Positions 1 through 8,202 of a stretch of 64,000 nucleotides of DNA are shown here, piece after piece; position 1 is the stretch's first letter, and every line of letters starts with the position of its first letter. The stretch is taken from positions 1,798,001 to 1,862,000 of the forward strand of contig OY760134.1 in assembly GCA_963663145.1 (NCBI GenBank), given 5' to 3'. Made by a program: the position numbers and the translations under genes. The notes under the pieces are model-generated. The model saw only the letters and a list, made by a program, of their open reading frames with translations, ran no database searches and had not been told where the DNA came from. The stretch is from Azotimanducus sp963663145. Its GTDB lineage: Bacteria > Pseudomonadota > Gammaproteobacteria > Pseudomonadales > Azotimanducaceae.

Positions 1-124
1 TCATATGAGCTTCCTGCCGTACACTCCGTGTGGCCTGCGCTGCCCTTGCTTGGAAAACAGGTCCACGCAGACACAGAACCGGAAGACTTTCCCCGTGGGG
101 GAGTACTCGTCTTCAATTGAATCC

Positions 125-736
125 CTAAGGCTTTTGCCGCGCCCGCTCGAACGCCGGTCGGGAAAGGCAGGCATCGACCCAGTTTGAAATCGCCGGATAG
201 AAGCCAAGATCAACGCCCGCTATCTTCGCCCAGGGAAAGAGCGATGCCACATTCAGGTCAGCGACTGTAAACTGCTCACTTATAAGCCAATTTTTTCCTG
301 ATAGGTGCGACTCCAAAACGTTGAACGGACGTTCTAACAACTGCTCATGCTCGCGTGCCTTGTCCAAGTCCTTCGGGTAACCCAAAAATCCCAAGGTGTA
401 GAAAAGCGTTTCCAACAAGGGCTTTTCCACTTCAGTCATCACCCAGAAGGACCATTGAATCGCGAGTGCCTCCGCAGGCGGGTTCGTCGGAGCGAGCGGC
501 CCTCCATAGTGTTTGGCAAGATAGAGATTGATTGACATGCTCTCCCAAAGCACTTCCCCCTGTTCGGTGACGAGCGTTGGGATGCGACCATTAGGGTTGA
601 TCGCCAAGAATTCGGGCTTTTTCGTGTCGGTCTGGAAATCGATGGGCTGGTGCGCATACTCGATGCCAAGTTCTTCGAGCATCCAGAGGGTTCGAATCGC
701 CCTGCTTTGACCAGTGCCGTATAGGGTGACTGTCAT
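125..736 (-). CDS. Glutathione S-transferase family protein
   Basis: A 203-residue protein with the two-part GST layout. Residues 1-80 form a thioredoxin-like domain with the cis-proline region NPNGRIPTL at about 47-55 and the glutathione-contacting ESMSINLYL at about 65-73. The rest is an all-alpha domain containing the conserved FTVADLNVAS helix cap. Ser11 in TGQSRAIRT is the likely thiol-stabilising residue, as in theta/zeta-like bacterial GSTs. The start at 736 is supported by AAGGA about eight bases upstream. The expected role is cytoplasmic conjugation or reduction of electrophiles with glutathione; the substrate cannot be inferred. It is probably transcribed with the hydroxylase upstream on the same strand, 71 bases away. 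Confidence 0.9.
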   Translation of the reverse strand: MTVTLYGTGQSRAIRTLWMLEELGIEYAHQPIDFQTDTKKPEFLAINPNGRIPTLVTEQGEVLWESMSINLYLAKHYGGPLAPTNPPAEALAIQWSFWVMTEVEKPLLETLFYTLGFLGYPKDLDKAREHEQLLERPFNVLESHLSGKNWLISEQFTVADLNVASLFPWAKIAGVDLGFYPAISNWVDACLSRPAFERARQKP

Positions 737-807
737 GTCTTATATCCTTATGAATGGTGACTGCCCGGCGACCTCATGCCGACCAACGGCACGATCACTT
801 CAAATCG

Positions 808-1377
808 TCAGCGCGTCGTCGCGAGCTTGCCGCATGTGCCGAACACGAAATCCCAAATCGGAGAACTGACACCAAAGCGCGCATGCTGCTCCTGAAAATG
901 GTGCAGCAAGTGGTTTCGCTTGAGAAAGCCTGCGATGCGCCCAGGCATCGGCCAAAAATGGATGGCGTAATGCGTGTAGTCGTAACAAAGGTAGCCGACG
1001 ATAAAGAAACCAAAGAAGGGTTCAATCCATGGGTGGGGCACAAAGGTCCAAAACACCCCATAGATAAGCCCGAGAATGAGTATCGCGCCGGCCGGCGGCA
1101 TGACCAGACGAGTACGGTCATTCGGATCGTCATGATGAATGCCATGAAACAAGTACACGAGGTACTTGCTCACCCGAGACCGAGCGCGAAAATGAAACAC
1201 GAAGCGATGCACAAGGTACTCGCCCAAGCTCCAAGCAACCAGACCGGCCACCAGCATGAGCAGCAGGTCGACAAATCCGTACCCATGCACCACCACACCA
1301 CGACCCAAGAGCACCAAGGCAATTGGCCCCCAAAGGCACAAAGGCACTATGGGATGCACATGCGTCAGTGCCTCCAT
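808..1377 (-). CDS. Fatty acid hydroxylase / sterol desaturase superfamily membrane protein
   Basis: A 189-residue integral membrane protein with the histidine clusters of the di-iron fatty acid hydroxylase superfamily: HRFVFH (about 57-62), HGIHH (about 78-82), HYAIH (about 135-139) and HLLHH (about 155-159), then the conserved FGVSSPIWDFVFGT tail. These histidines bind two irons used for O2-dependent hydroxylation of a lipid chain at the inner membrane. I chose the ATG at 1377 because AGGA lies eight bases upstream; the frame can be extended to a TTG at 1419 without a good ribosome site. At this length it resembles the short FA2H-like bacterial members. The lipid substrate is unknown. Confidence 0.85.
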   Translation of the reverse strand: MEALTHVHPIVPLCLWGPIALVLLGRGVVVHGYGFVDLLLMLVAGLVAWSLGEYLVHRFVFHFRARSRVSKYLVYLFHGIHHDDPNDRTRLVMPPAGAILILGLIYGVFWTFVPHPWIEPFFGFFIVGYLCYDYTHYAIHFWPMPGRIAGFLKRNHLLHHFQEQHARFGVSSPIWDFVFGTCGKLATTR

Positions 1378-1798
1378 AAAGTTGTTCCTAAAAAGGCGTA
1401 TGCCTTTGGACCCTGCCAAGAGATATGAGATGTATGTGTGGAGGAGTGTATTTTAAGGGAGTTGGGTGGTAGGTGACGAATGACGCTTGATGTCTTGCTA
1501 AAAGCCATAGTTCCGGTAGTCACTCATTTGCGCTGCGCCGCACAGCGTCAATTAGGCCAGCGGAGAGGCGATAGCCAATGTCCACCAAATCTCCGATCAT
1601 CGGACTCACGGCCGAAAATTGGCCCGCGTTCTTTGAAGCCAGTAAGACCCCTGCCACACCCACCACGGGGATGCCGACACCCTTCGCCAGCTTTCTGCCC
1701 TTGGCATCGTCGCATATTGACAAGTTTGGCATCCCTGCTCGGGTATAACCGCCAGTTTCTCCCAGCACTCCGCTACACGAGCGGCGGTTTTCGCAACG
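1378..1798. other. Intergenic stretch with PIN-domain remnant
   Basis: Between the hydroxylase gene and the 3' end of the BCCT gene. The only recognisable content is the truncated DUF3368/PIN fragment at 1520-1768 on the minus strand, given separately. I see no RNA gene and no clear terminator in the rest. Confidence 0.5.
1520..1768 (-). pseudogene. Truncated DUF3368 (PIN/VapC-like toxin) C-terminal remnant
   Basis: The 82-codon frame matches the C-terminal half of DUF3368 proteins, PIN-fold nucleases related to VapC. It has a buried acidic stretch ICDDAKGRKLAK followed by GIPVVGVAGVLLASK and then helices ending in RLSAGLIDAVRRSANE. An intact family member has about 90 more N-terminal residues carrying the first catalytic aspartates. 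Here the upstream sequence runs directly into the 3' end of the BCCT transporter gene 30 bases away, so that half is missing. No partner antitoxin is nearby. I read it as a decayed toxin fragment; a small expressed domain is less likely. Confidence 0.6.
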
Positions 1799-3361
1799 CT
1801 ACAACTCAGATGAAGAAGTGTTAAGCGATTTCACCAGACTCACGCAGGCGAGTACGCAGACCACCAAGATGGGCAGGGCCACCACCAGCACTAGCGATTG
1901 GATGGCTTTCAAGGCATCAAGGCCAGCGTCCCGAATCACCAGCAGGGTGATCGGCAACAACATGACGCCGAACGCCCAGAAGATACGATGCCAGCGATGC
2001 GGCTGGTCGTCGTGCTCCAAGTCCTTGGTGGCGGCTGACGCGATCGCGAAGGATGCCGAGTCATAGGAGGTGGCAACAAATATGATCGATGTCAATAGAA
2101 AGACCAATAATGGCAAAGGATTCAATGGCATCGAACCAATGAGCGCGGCGACACCGATGTCCGGGGTGCCTGCGCGCACGCTATCGAGCACAGGCACGAA
2201 ACCTTGCATGTCGTGCCACATGGCACTGGTGCCCAAGGTGAGGTAGTAGAGCGCGCAGCCAGCGGTGCCCCATCCGAGCATGCCGAACACCAGCTCGCGC
2301 AGGCTTCGACCGTAGGAGATGCGTGCGACAAAGAGTCCCACAAATGGCGCGTAAGCGATCCACCATGCCCAATAGAAGACCGTCCAATCGCCAACAAACC
2401 CGTTGCCGCCGAAAGGCTCCGTCCAAGTGATCATTCGCACCGCGCCGGTCGCGAGCAGTCCGAGGCTATTGGTGGCCGTCTCCAGAAGAAGCACCGTCGG
2501 CCCGGTGACAACGACGAAGACACAAAAGCCAATCGCAAGCCAAGCATTGGCTTCGCTCAAGCGGCGTATGCCGCGATTGAGGCCCGAATATACGCTCACC
2601 GCGATGATGAGGGTGCAAGCCGAGAGTACGAGGAAACTCGACCAATAGCCTTGCGGCAACCACCCCAATTCGGCGATAAGGGCGGTCAGCATGGGCGTCG
2701 CTAGGCCAAGCGAGGTGCCCGTGCCGCCGATAAGCCCAACGATGAAGAAGACATCGACCAATCGTCCCCATAAAGAACCGGTGAACTTCTCGCCGAACAA
2801 TCCGGAAAGCCCAGTCGAAAAACGCAGTTGGCCGGATCTGCGCGAGCAGAAGACCCAACCGATCGTCACCGCCGGCACGCAGTAGAGCGCCCAGGCGGAG
2901 AAGCCCCAATGAAACACTCCGTAGGTGCTGGCCCATTCCCTTGCTTCGAGACTTCCGGGCTCGGCACCAAAGGGCGGCTGATCCACATAATAGGCCCATT
3001 CATGCGCAGACCAATACATGATGGACGCGCCGATACCGGCGCAAAACAGCATGCCAATCCAACTGAAGGTGCCGAACTCAACTTTCGCCGAGGCACCGCC
3101 GAGTTTCCGCTTGCCGTGTCGTGAAAGCGCCAACCACAGGAGAAAAATCGTGGCGCCGATAGTCGCCCAGATGAATACGAACCCAAGATTGGCTTCTATC
3201 CATTCGTAAAGCCCCGACATGAATTCCGCCGAGGCGACCGGTGCCTCCAACACGGGCACCGAAACACAGAGCACAACCGCCACACAAATGGCGAACACTG
3301 GCATATCAAGCTGAAGCTGGCGCTGAATGTCCGAGGGTTCCTCTGAACGCCACCTCACCAT
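1799..3361 (-). CDS. BCCT family betaine/carnitine/choline transporter
   Basis: A 520-residue protein with about 12 membrane segments. It carries the BCCT hallmarks: GMLFCAGIGASIMYW in the third to fourth segment, and the tryptophan-rich signature FYWAWWIAYAPFVGLFVARIS (about residues 325-345) that forms the quaternary-amine binding site in BetP-type carriers. The cytoplasmic N-terminus is short and the C-terminus ends in KSLNTSSSEL, without the long osmosensing tail of BetP. The expected role is Na+ or H+ coupled uptake of compatible solutes such as glycine betaine. The ATG at 3361 has no good ribosome site; the Met at 3304 is an alternative start. A second, divergent BCCT gene lies at 40930-42537. 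Confidence 0.93.
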   Translation of the reverse strand: MVRWRSEEPSDIQRQLQLDMPVFAICVAVVLCVSVPVLEAPVASAEFMSGLYEWIEANLGFVFIWATIGATIFLLWLALSRHGKRKLGGASAKVEFGTFSWIGMLFCAGIGASIMYWSAHEWAYYVDQPPFGAEPGSLEAREWASTYGVFHWGFSAWALYCVPAVTIGWVFCSRRSGQLRFSTGLSGLFGEKFTGSLWGRLVDVFFIVGLIGGTGTSLGLATPMLTALIAELGWLPQGYWSSFLVLSACTLIIAVSVYSGLNRGIRRLSEANAWLAIGFCVFVVVTGPTVLLLETATNSLGLLATGAVRMITWTEPFGGNGFVGDWTVFYWAWWIAYAPFVGLFVARISYGRSLRELVFGMLGWGTAGCALYYLTLGTSAMWHDMQGFVPVLDSVRAGTPDIGVAALIGSMPLNPLPLLVFLLTSIIFVATSYDSASFAIASAATKDLEHDDQPHRWHRIFWAFGVMLLPITLLVIRDAGLDALKAIQSLVLVVALPILVVCVLACVSLVKSLNTSSSEL

Positions 3362-3820
3362 AACAAACGCGAAGGAGCAACATCAACCAGATGAAGGATC
3401 AAGCGGAGCCACGGACCCTTCCACTTTCTCATTTGTAATTCAACACACACCGGGTGCCAAATTCACCGTGCCTGCAATTCTCTCCCCACCGGGAAGAGAA
3501 TAGTTGAGGATTCGGAATTGCTCCGGATTCCTTGTTAAGGACTCGAAGTTGAATTTTTTCCTCAGTCAGCACTCTTATTACGTTTAGTAATCGGTCTTTT
3601 GGGGGTGCGGGGCGCGGTTCCCCGCATCGTCACCGGGCACCCCGCACACCCGAATTCGTGTTCCGAAACATCCCGACCACCGCCCCGGCGCACAAATCTC
3701 CCATGTTAAGTTCATCAACAAGGGACGTTGAAGAACTTTTGAGAAATGCCGGCTAGGCGTTAAGTGTCGGCTCGGATTTGAGTGATTGACCCGCAGTTGT
3801 GAAGGCTGGAAGCTGGGTTA

Positions 3821-3842
3821 CACTTTTATGCGCATAAAAGTG
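3821..3842. promoter_or_regulatory. Perfect 22-base palindrome, putative operator 1
   Basis: The half-site CACTTTTATGC is followed immediately by its exact reverse complement, giving a perfect 22-base palindrome 85 bases upstream of the ATPase start. With the second site it forms a tandem pair whose centres are 33 bases apart, about three helical turns. This is what a dimeric DNA-binding protein would recognise cooperatively. Its ligand is unknown. Confidence 0.6.
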
Positions 3843-3853
3843 CGGAGTAAATA

Positions 3854-3875
3854 CACTTTAATGCGCGTAAAAGTG
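3854..3875. promoter_or_regulatory. Imperfect 22-base palindrome, putative operator 2
   Basis: Same architecture as the site at 3821-3842, with two changed bases (CACTTTAATGC / GCGTAAAAGTG arms). It ends 51 bases before the ATPase start codon. The strong conservation of the outer CACTTT and AAAGTG blocks in both copies argues for selection rather than chance. Confidence 0.55.
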
Positions 3876-3926
3876 CAAATTCTGATATGCTCTGAACCCC
3901 CAAGAGGATTTCTACGATTTTGCGGC

Positions 3927-5237
3927 ATGGAAAGGGTTGTCACCGAGGCATTGGTACGTTGGCGAAACCAAGCGACCCGTAAGCCACTGCTCATTGACGG
4001 TGCGAGACAGGTTGGCAAGACCTATCTCGTTGATCGTCTTTTTGGCGGGGTGCACTTCCCGAGAGTTCATAAGCTCGACTTTTCGCGCGAACCGGGGCTT
4101 GCAGACATATTCGCGGATGGTTTGCAGCCCGGACTGATCGTCTCAAACCTCGAAATACGCCGAAACACGAGGGTAGACCCAAGCACCGACCTCATCTTTT
4201 TCGATGAAATCGGGGAATGTCAATCTGCGGTCGATAGCCTCAAGTACTTTGCCGACGAGATGCCGCAGGCCTATGTGTGTGCCTCCGGTTCGAGCATAGG
4301 GTTGCTTGATTCGTTTCCGGTCGGCAGGGTGGAGTACCTTGAATTGTTTCCCATGACCTTTGAAGAATTTGTCATGGCCGAGGGCAATGTGAAATTGCTG
4401 CGTGCATTTCGTGAACGGGCGAGAGGTCGGCAAATTCATGAAGCGCTTTGGTCCTTGCTGTTGGACTATTACTTTGTTGGAGGCATGCCGGAGGCCGTCG
4501 AAACTTGGTTCAAGGTCCGAGGAAGTACACACGAGCGCTGTGAACGGGTTGTTCGAATTCAGGATGCGCTCATCAACGGTTACCTCATGGACTTCGGAAA
4601 ATATAGTGGCAAGCTTCTGTCGGGCCACCTGGAAGCGGTCTTTCGCAACATCCCTCGGCAGCTTTCCCAGTCTTTGGATGGTTCGGTTCAGCGATTTACC
4701 TTCAAGGGAGTGATTGAGAGAAAGCGCCGTTATGCGGAGCTGCGCAGCACTATCGATTGGCTTGAGAAAGCAAAGCTTGCTTCAAAGTGTTACGTGGTTG
4801 ATTGCAAGCCCTCCTTGCCCCTGGCGGCCCTCGCAAGGGACAACATGTTCAAGCTGTTCATGTTCGATGTTGGGATTCTTGGTCGACTCTTGGCGATGTA
4901 CTATGCCGAGCAACGAGCCCAGTCAACCTACCACAAGGGATTCATCGCCGAGAATTTTGTGCAAAACGAGATGCGCGCCGTAGGAATGTATCCGACTTAT
5001 TCTTGGCAGCAGGCGCGAAGCGAAATTGAGTTTTTGATGAAGTCCCGCGAAGGAGAGGTGATTCCGGTCGAGGTGAAGAGCGGGAAGCGAACGCGGGCGA
5101 AGAGTCTTGATGCTTATGTCGCGCGTTACGCGCCGACCAGCACGCTGAAACTCATGGGTGGGTTCGTGTCGGATACCACACACAGTGGCGCAATTGTCTG
5201 GCCGCTCTACGATGCGGCATTTGTTCGGCGCTTATGA
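3927..5237 (+). CDS. AAA ATPase with DUF4143 domain
   Basis: A 436-residue ATP-binding protein. The Walker A motif GARQVGKTY is at 25-33 and Walker B LIFFDE at 89-94, as in the AAA_14 family. The C-terminal half is DUF4143, ending with EIEFLM and then PVEVKSGK about residues 370-390, a pattern like the PD-(D/E)xK core. The frame is open back to 3786, through two 22-base palindromes, but homologues begin near MERVV, so I take the ATG at 3927. The cellular role of this widespread family is not established. It stands alone with no partner gene, and the palindromes suggest tight transcriptional control. Confidence 0.85.
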   Translation: MERVVTEALVRWRNQATRKPLLIDGARQVGKTYLVDRLFGGVHFPRVHKLDFSREPGLADIFADGLQPGLIVSNLEIRRNTRVDPSTDLIFFDEIGECQSAVDSLKYFADEMPQAYVCASGSSIGLLDSFPVGRVEYLELFPMTFEEFVMAEGNVKLLRAFRERARGRQIHEALWSLLLDYYFVGGMPEAVETWFKVRGSTHERCERVVRIQDALINGYLMDFGKYSGKLLSGHLEAVFRNIPRQLSQSLDGSVQRFTFKGVIERKRRYAELRSTIDWLEKAKLASKCYVVDCKPSLPLAALARDNMFKLFMFDVGILGRLLAMYYAEQRAQSTYHKGFIAENFVQNEMRAVGMYPTYSWQQARSEIEFLMKSREGEVIPVEVKSGKRTRAKSLDAYVARYAPTSTLKLMGGFVSDTTHSGAIVWPLYDAAFVRRL

Positions 5238-5314
5238 CAACGAGGTCTGGCTTGGCCAGAGCCACCTGTGCGGCAACTCTATAGGAGAGAACGCTGGGTT
5301 TTTCCACAGACGCC

Positions 5315-6277
5315 CTACTTCCCAGCCAGCCTCGCCACCACAGGCGCGAAGGCGTCGGCCATGTCCATAGGCACCGTCACATAGGAGATGCCGAAAGCCG
5401 CGCGGCGGCGTTCGAGTTCTTCACAGATTGAATCAACACTACCGAAGAGCGCGTGGGGGTGAGCGAGCATTTGTTCTTCATCTAACCCGAACATCTGGCC
5501 GAACTGGGCTACAACCGGCTTGGCATCGTCCATCACGAAGGTGAAGTAGGCACCTATCTCGATTTCCAAATCGTCAAACCGATCCCCTGCTCCTTCGCGA
5601 ATCCAATCCACCTTGCGCAAAGTCTCCGAGGCGGTGGAGAGTTGCACTCCATCAGGGCCGATCATCCCCATGCGGTTATTGAAATTGAGACTGACGATAT
5701 CCGCTTCCCGACCTGCGAGGCGCAAAACCCTAGGACTACCGCCGCCGATCATGATGGGCGGTTTTGAGACGGGTTTGGGGACGGCTTCGAAGTCTTTCCA
5801 ACTGACTGTTTCGTTTGAGATCTCCACGAGCCCGGGCTCTCGCCAACGCTTAATCGCCTCGACGACATCCTGCAGCCGGTCGATGCGCACGCCAGGCGGA
5901 TCCATCTGCATGCCCAAGGCCAGATATTCCTCCTTCACCCACCCCGCGCCCAGACCAAGCTCAAGGCGGCCATCTGACAAGAGATCCATGGTCATGGCTT
6001 CCTTGACCAACACGACGGGCAGGTGGTAGTCCACACAAAAGACTCGGCAGCCGATCTTCAGGTCCTTGGTGACCGCAGCCGCATGCGCCATCGCAGGAAC
6101 CGCCGCGAGGTTCTGAGGAGGATGGTTGGCTTTTTCGAAGGCGGGCCCCGGCCCCAAGATGTGGTCGGCCAAATGAAGCGCCGAAAATCCCAAGTCTTCC
6201 GCCTTTCTCGCTTGGCGGCTCCAGTCACTCCCCGATTCGGCGTTAAACGATTGAACGCCAAAGCGAAACGTTTTCAT
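5315..6277 (-). CDS. LLM-class F420/FMN-dependent oxidoreductase (TIGR03621-like)
   Basis: A 320-residue luciferase-like TIM-barrel protein. It starts MKTFRFGVQSFN and contains LGFSALHLADHILGPGPAFE and LELGLGAGWVKEEY, both typical of the LLM subgroup annotated as F420-dependent. GGGSPRVLRLAGREADIVSLN near residue 180-200 is the C-terminal barrel signature. It is last in a five-gene minus-strand operon; the ATG at 6277 follows the preceding stop by one base. Whether the cofactor is F420 or FMN cannot be told from sequence, and no F420 biosynthesis gene is in view. It likely performs a redox or monooxygenase step in the same catabolic pathway as the Rieske system. Confidence 0.85.
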   Translation of the reverse strand: MKTFRFGVQSFNAESGSDWSRQARKAEDLGFSALHLADHILGPGPAFEKANHPPQNLAAVPAMAHAAAVTKDLKIGCRVFCVDYHLPVVLVKEAMTMDLLSDGRLELGLGAGWVKEEYLALGMQMDPPGVRIDRLQDVVEAIKRWREPGLVEISNETVSWKDFEAVPKPVSKPPIMIGGGSPRVLRLAGREADIVSLNFNNRMGMIGPDGVQLSTASETLRKVDWIREGAGDRFDDLEIEIGAYFTFVMDDAKPVVAQFGQMFGLDEEQMLAHPHALFGSVDSICEELERRRAAFGISYVTVPMDMADAFAPVVARLAGK

Positions 6278-6278
6278 G

Positions 6279-7028
6279 TCAAGCGGTATCCCGCACGCAG
6301 TAGTCTATTCCCCGCCTTAAGAGCTCGTAATACTCGGGCTTCTCCCAACTGCCACGTTCAATCACCGGGTAGTACTCCATCATCGGCTGCATGTCGTAGT
6401 GACCACGGCAATGGCCAAGATTGAGATACAGCACCTCGCCTTCGCCCACCTGCTTGATGTAGTAGACCGGGTGCGAGACATCCTCGTACCAATCCTCCTC
6501 CACAAAACCAGTCGCCTTACCCACAAAGCGTGTGTCCAACAGCGTATGAAGCGGCCCATGCACGCGACACAGATAGAGTTCGTCGTCGGTTTCGAACTCT
6601 TTGATACCCTTTACAAGCTCGTGCTCCGGGTCGGCAATCTGCACCTTGAATGGCTGAATCGGCGGATGCGCGATGAACTGGGTACCCAGCGTCTGCATGA
6701 GAATCGGAGCGTTCTCTGGGCTATCCACTCTGCCGTCTTCGAGAAATCGAAGAATCGAGTTGGTGCCGTGCAGCGCGAACCACTTCTTGCCGCCTGACAC
6801 AAAGTCTCGAAGCGCAATTTGCTCATGCTCCTCGGGCACTAGATTGCAGGTGTAGGTGATCAGCCAATCGCACGCGTTGATGGTGTCGAGGTCGTGATAG
6901 TCCTCGGCCACATGCACTCGAATACGCTCGTTCTCGCCGAGCAGCTTGAGCAGCTCCAAGCGCGCAAAGTCCATATCGTGATAGTCGCCGGCCACCACCA
7001 TATAGACTTGGACGGTACGGTCGCTCAT
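6279..7028 (-). CDS. ThuA-like domain protein
   Basis: A 249-residue protein of the ThuA (trehalose utilisation) class I glutamine-amidotransferase-like fold. It shows VYMVVAGDYHDMDFAR at the N-terminus, the WLITYTCNLVPEEHEQIALRDF block and the GKKWFALHGTNSILRF nucleophile-elbow region, where classical amidotransferases have a cysteine and this family does not. GEVLYLNLGHCRGHYD near the C-terminus is also typical. I chose the ATG at 7028 because AGGTG lies six bases upstream, rather than the GTG at 7037. ThuA-like proteins occur in sugar and aromatic catabolic clusters with no agreed reaction. Confidence 0.85.
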   Translation of the reverse strand: MSDRTVQVYMVVAGDYHDMDFARLELLKLLGENERIRVHVAEDYHDLDTINACDWLITYTCNLVPEEHEQIALRDFVSGGKKWFALHGTNSILRFLEDGRVDSPENAPILMQTLGTQFIAHPPIQPFKVQIADPEHELVKGIKEFETDDELYLCRVHGPLHTLLDTRFVGKATGFVEEDWYEDVSHPVYYIKQVGEGEVLYLNLGHCRGHYDMQPMMEYYPVIERGSWEKPEYYELLRRGIDYCVRDTA

Positions 7029-7037
7029 CGGCGGCAC

Positions 7038-7796
7038 CTAGAACTGAATGCGCTTGGTGAGACCGCCGTCGATGACCACATTGGTGCCCGTGGTGAAGCC
7101 TGCCAGCGGACTCGCCAGGAACACCACTTGGGCGGCCACCTCGGCAGCCGACCCCATCCGCCCAAGCGGGATCTGCGCGAGCGTTCCTTCATAGAGAGGC
7201 GGCATGCCCTGCTTGATGCGGTCCCAGGATCCGCCTTCAATGAAGATCGGGCCTGGGGTAACGCAGTTGACGCGAATACCCTTGGGCGCGAGATCAAACG
7301 CCAAGGCGCCAGCATGCTGCAGCACAGCCGCTTTCATGGCGTTGTAGGGCATGGCGGCGATGAACTTCTCCAAGGCGGCGGTCGAGGAAATGGCAACCAC
7401 ACTCGCATTATCTGAGGCCTCCAAGTGGGGGGTTGCAGCCGCCACGCCGCGCGTGAGTCCAAAGATGTCGTGGGTCAAACCGCCCATCCATCCATTTTCG
7501 TCCGCACCGCCCGGCCCGGTCGCGTTCGAGACGAAGGCATCCACGCCGCCCAAGGCGTCAGCGGCGGCATCCACCCACGCCTTGAGCGCATCGGCATCGG
7601 CAATATCCACCGCATCTCCATAGACGGCGACGCCTTTGGCGGACAGCTCGGCCAAGGCCGCATCAACATTATCTTGGCTGCGCGAACAGATGGCGACGTT
7701 GCAGCCTTCATCGGCAAAGGCATGGGCGATGGCCAATCCAATGCCCTTGGAACCGCCTGTGATGAGCGCCTTGCCGCCCTTGAGTTGCAAATCCAT
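7038..7796 (-). CDS. Short-chain dehydrogenase/reductase (SDR)
   Basis: A 252-residue classical SDR. The nucleotide-binding TGGSKGIG is at 13-20, the structural NAT at 91-93, the catalytic Ser at 137-138, and Tyr151 and Lys155 in YNAMK. The C-terminus GTNVVIDGGLTKRIQF matches the family end. GGAGGT upstream of the ATG at 7796 is a strong ribosome site. It oxidises or reduces an alcohol/ketone with NAD(P). Its place just downstream of a Rieske oxygenase suggests dehydrogenation of a cis-dihydrodiol or hydroxylated product, which is inference. Confidence 0.92.
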   Translation of the reverse strand: MDLQLKGGKALITGGSKGIGLAIAHAFADEGCNVAICSRSQDNVDAALAELSAKGVAVYGDAVDIADADALKAWVDAAADALGGVDAFVSNATGPGGADENGWMGGLTHDIFGLTRGVAAATPHLEASDNASVVAISSTAALEKFIAAMPYNAMKAAVLQHAGALAFDLAPKGIRVNCVTPGPIFIEGGSWDRIKQGMPPLYEGTLAQIPLGRMGSAAEVAAQVVFLASPLAGFTTGTNVVIDGGLTKRIQF

Positions 7797-7854
7797 GAAA
7801 GTAACCTCCGGTCGTGAGTTGTGAGAAAGTTTGAATGAAAGTGAAAGATTGAAT

Positions 7855-8202
7855 CTAGTTGAAAATCCCGAATTTCGGCTTGGCGGGCTTATCGGCGTCC
7901 GTTACGGTGACGATCACTTGATCTCCCTCAACCCGAGTCGCCAGAGATTTGATCGGCCGCATGGCCGGAGCGCCAAGGCAAGCCCCATCTCTAAGGTCGA
8001 ACCTCGCCCCGTGCAAGGGGCAGGTAATGATGTGTTCCTTACGCGTGCCGGTGTGAAGTGTGGAGCGGGCGTGGCTACAGTGGTCCTCGACCGCATAGAA
8101 ATCGTCGTGAACCCGGCACACCAGCAGGTCCATGCCGTCGAGCTGGCGGACCACCATGCCGTCATCATCGAACTCGGCGATCGCAATCGCTAGCTCAGCC
8201 AA
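7855..8202 (-). CDS. Rieske [2Fe-2S] ferredoxin component
   Basis: A 115-residue Rieske protein with the two cluster-binding motifs C42-S-H44 (DHCSHA) and C61-P-L-H64 (TCPLHGARFDL). This is the size of stand-alone ferredoxins that deliver electrons to ring-hydroxylating oxygenases. The reading frame starts at a TTG at 8202, overlapping the oxygenase stop by 13 bases; the only in-frame ATG, at 8157, would remove the first beta strand, so TTG is preferred. The overlap implies translational coupling with the oxygenase. No dedicated ferredoxin reductase gene is in the operon. Confidence 0.88.
   Translation of the reverse strand: MAELAIAIAEFDDDGMVVRQLDGMDLLVCRVHDDFYAVEDHCSHARSTLHTGTRKEHIITCPLHGARFDLRDGACLGAPAMRPIKSLATRVEGDQVIVTVTDADKPAKPKFGIFN

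Larger units (their letters stand above)
3362..3926. other. Intergenic region with inverted repeats and ATPase promoter zone
   Basis: A gap of about 565 bases between two divergently oriented genes. It contains a nested GC-rich inverted repeat: outer arms GGGGTGC at 3602-3608 and GCACCCC at 3637-3643, inner arms TGCGGGG at 3606-3612 and CCCCGCA at 3620-3626. Two 22-base palindromes at 3821-3842 and 3854-3875 precede the ATPase start. A T-run follows position 3551 without a convincing stem. I recognise no gene in it. Confidence 0.6.

Noticed and set aside
1..124. Partial gene at the left window edge
   Set aside because: Short frames on both strands have no family features, and the GST ends at 125.
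754..1428. A 224-codon plus-strand frame
   Set aside because: It is antisense to the membrane hydroxylase, rich in His, Lys and Gln and without family features.
1799..3361. The two BCCT genes as a recent duplication
   Set aside because: Proteins differ along their length, and only the family core motifs are shared.
5244..5263. Hairpin GGTCTGGC/GCCAGAGCC as a terminator of the ATPase gene
   Set aside because: The stem is strong but no T-run follows; it could be an RNA structure but is not supported as a terminator.
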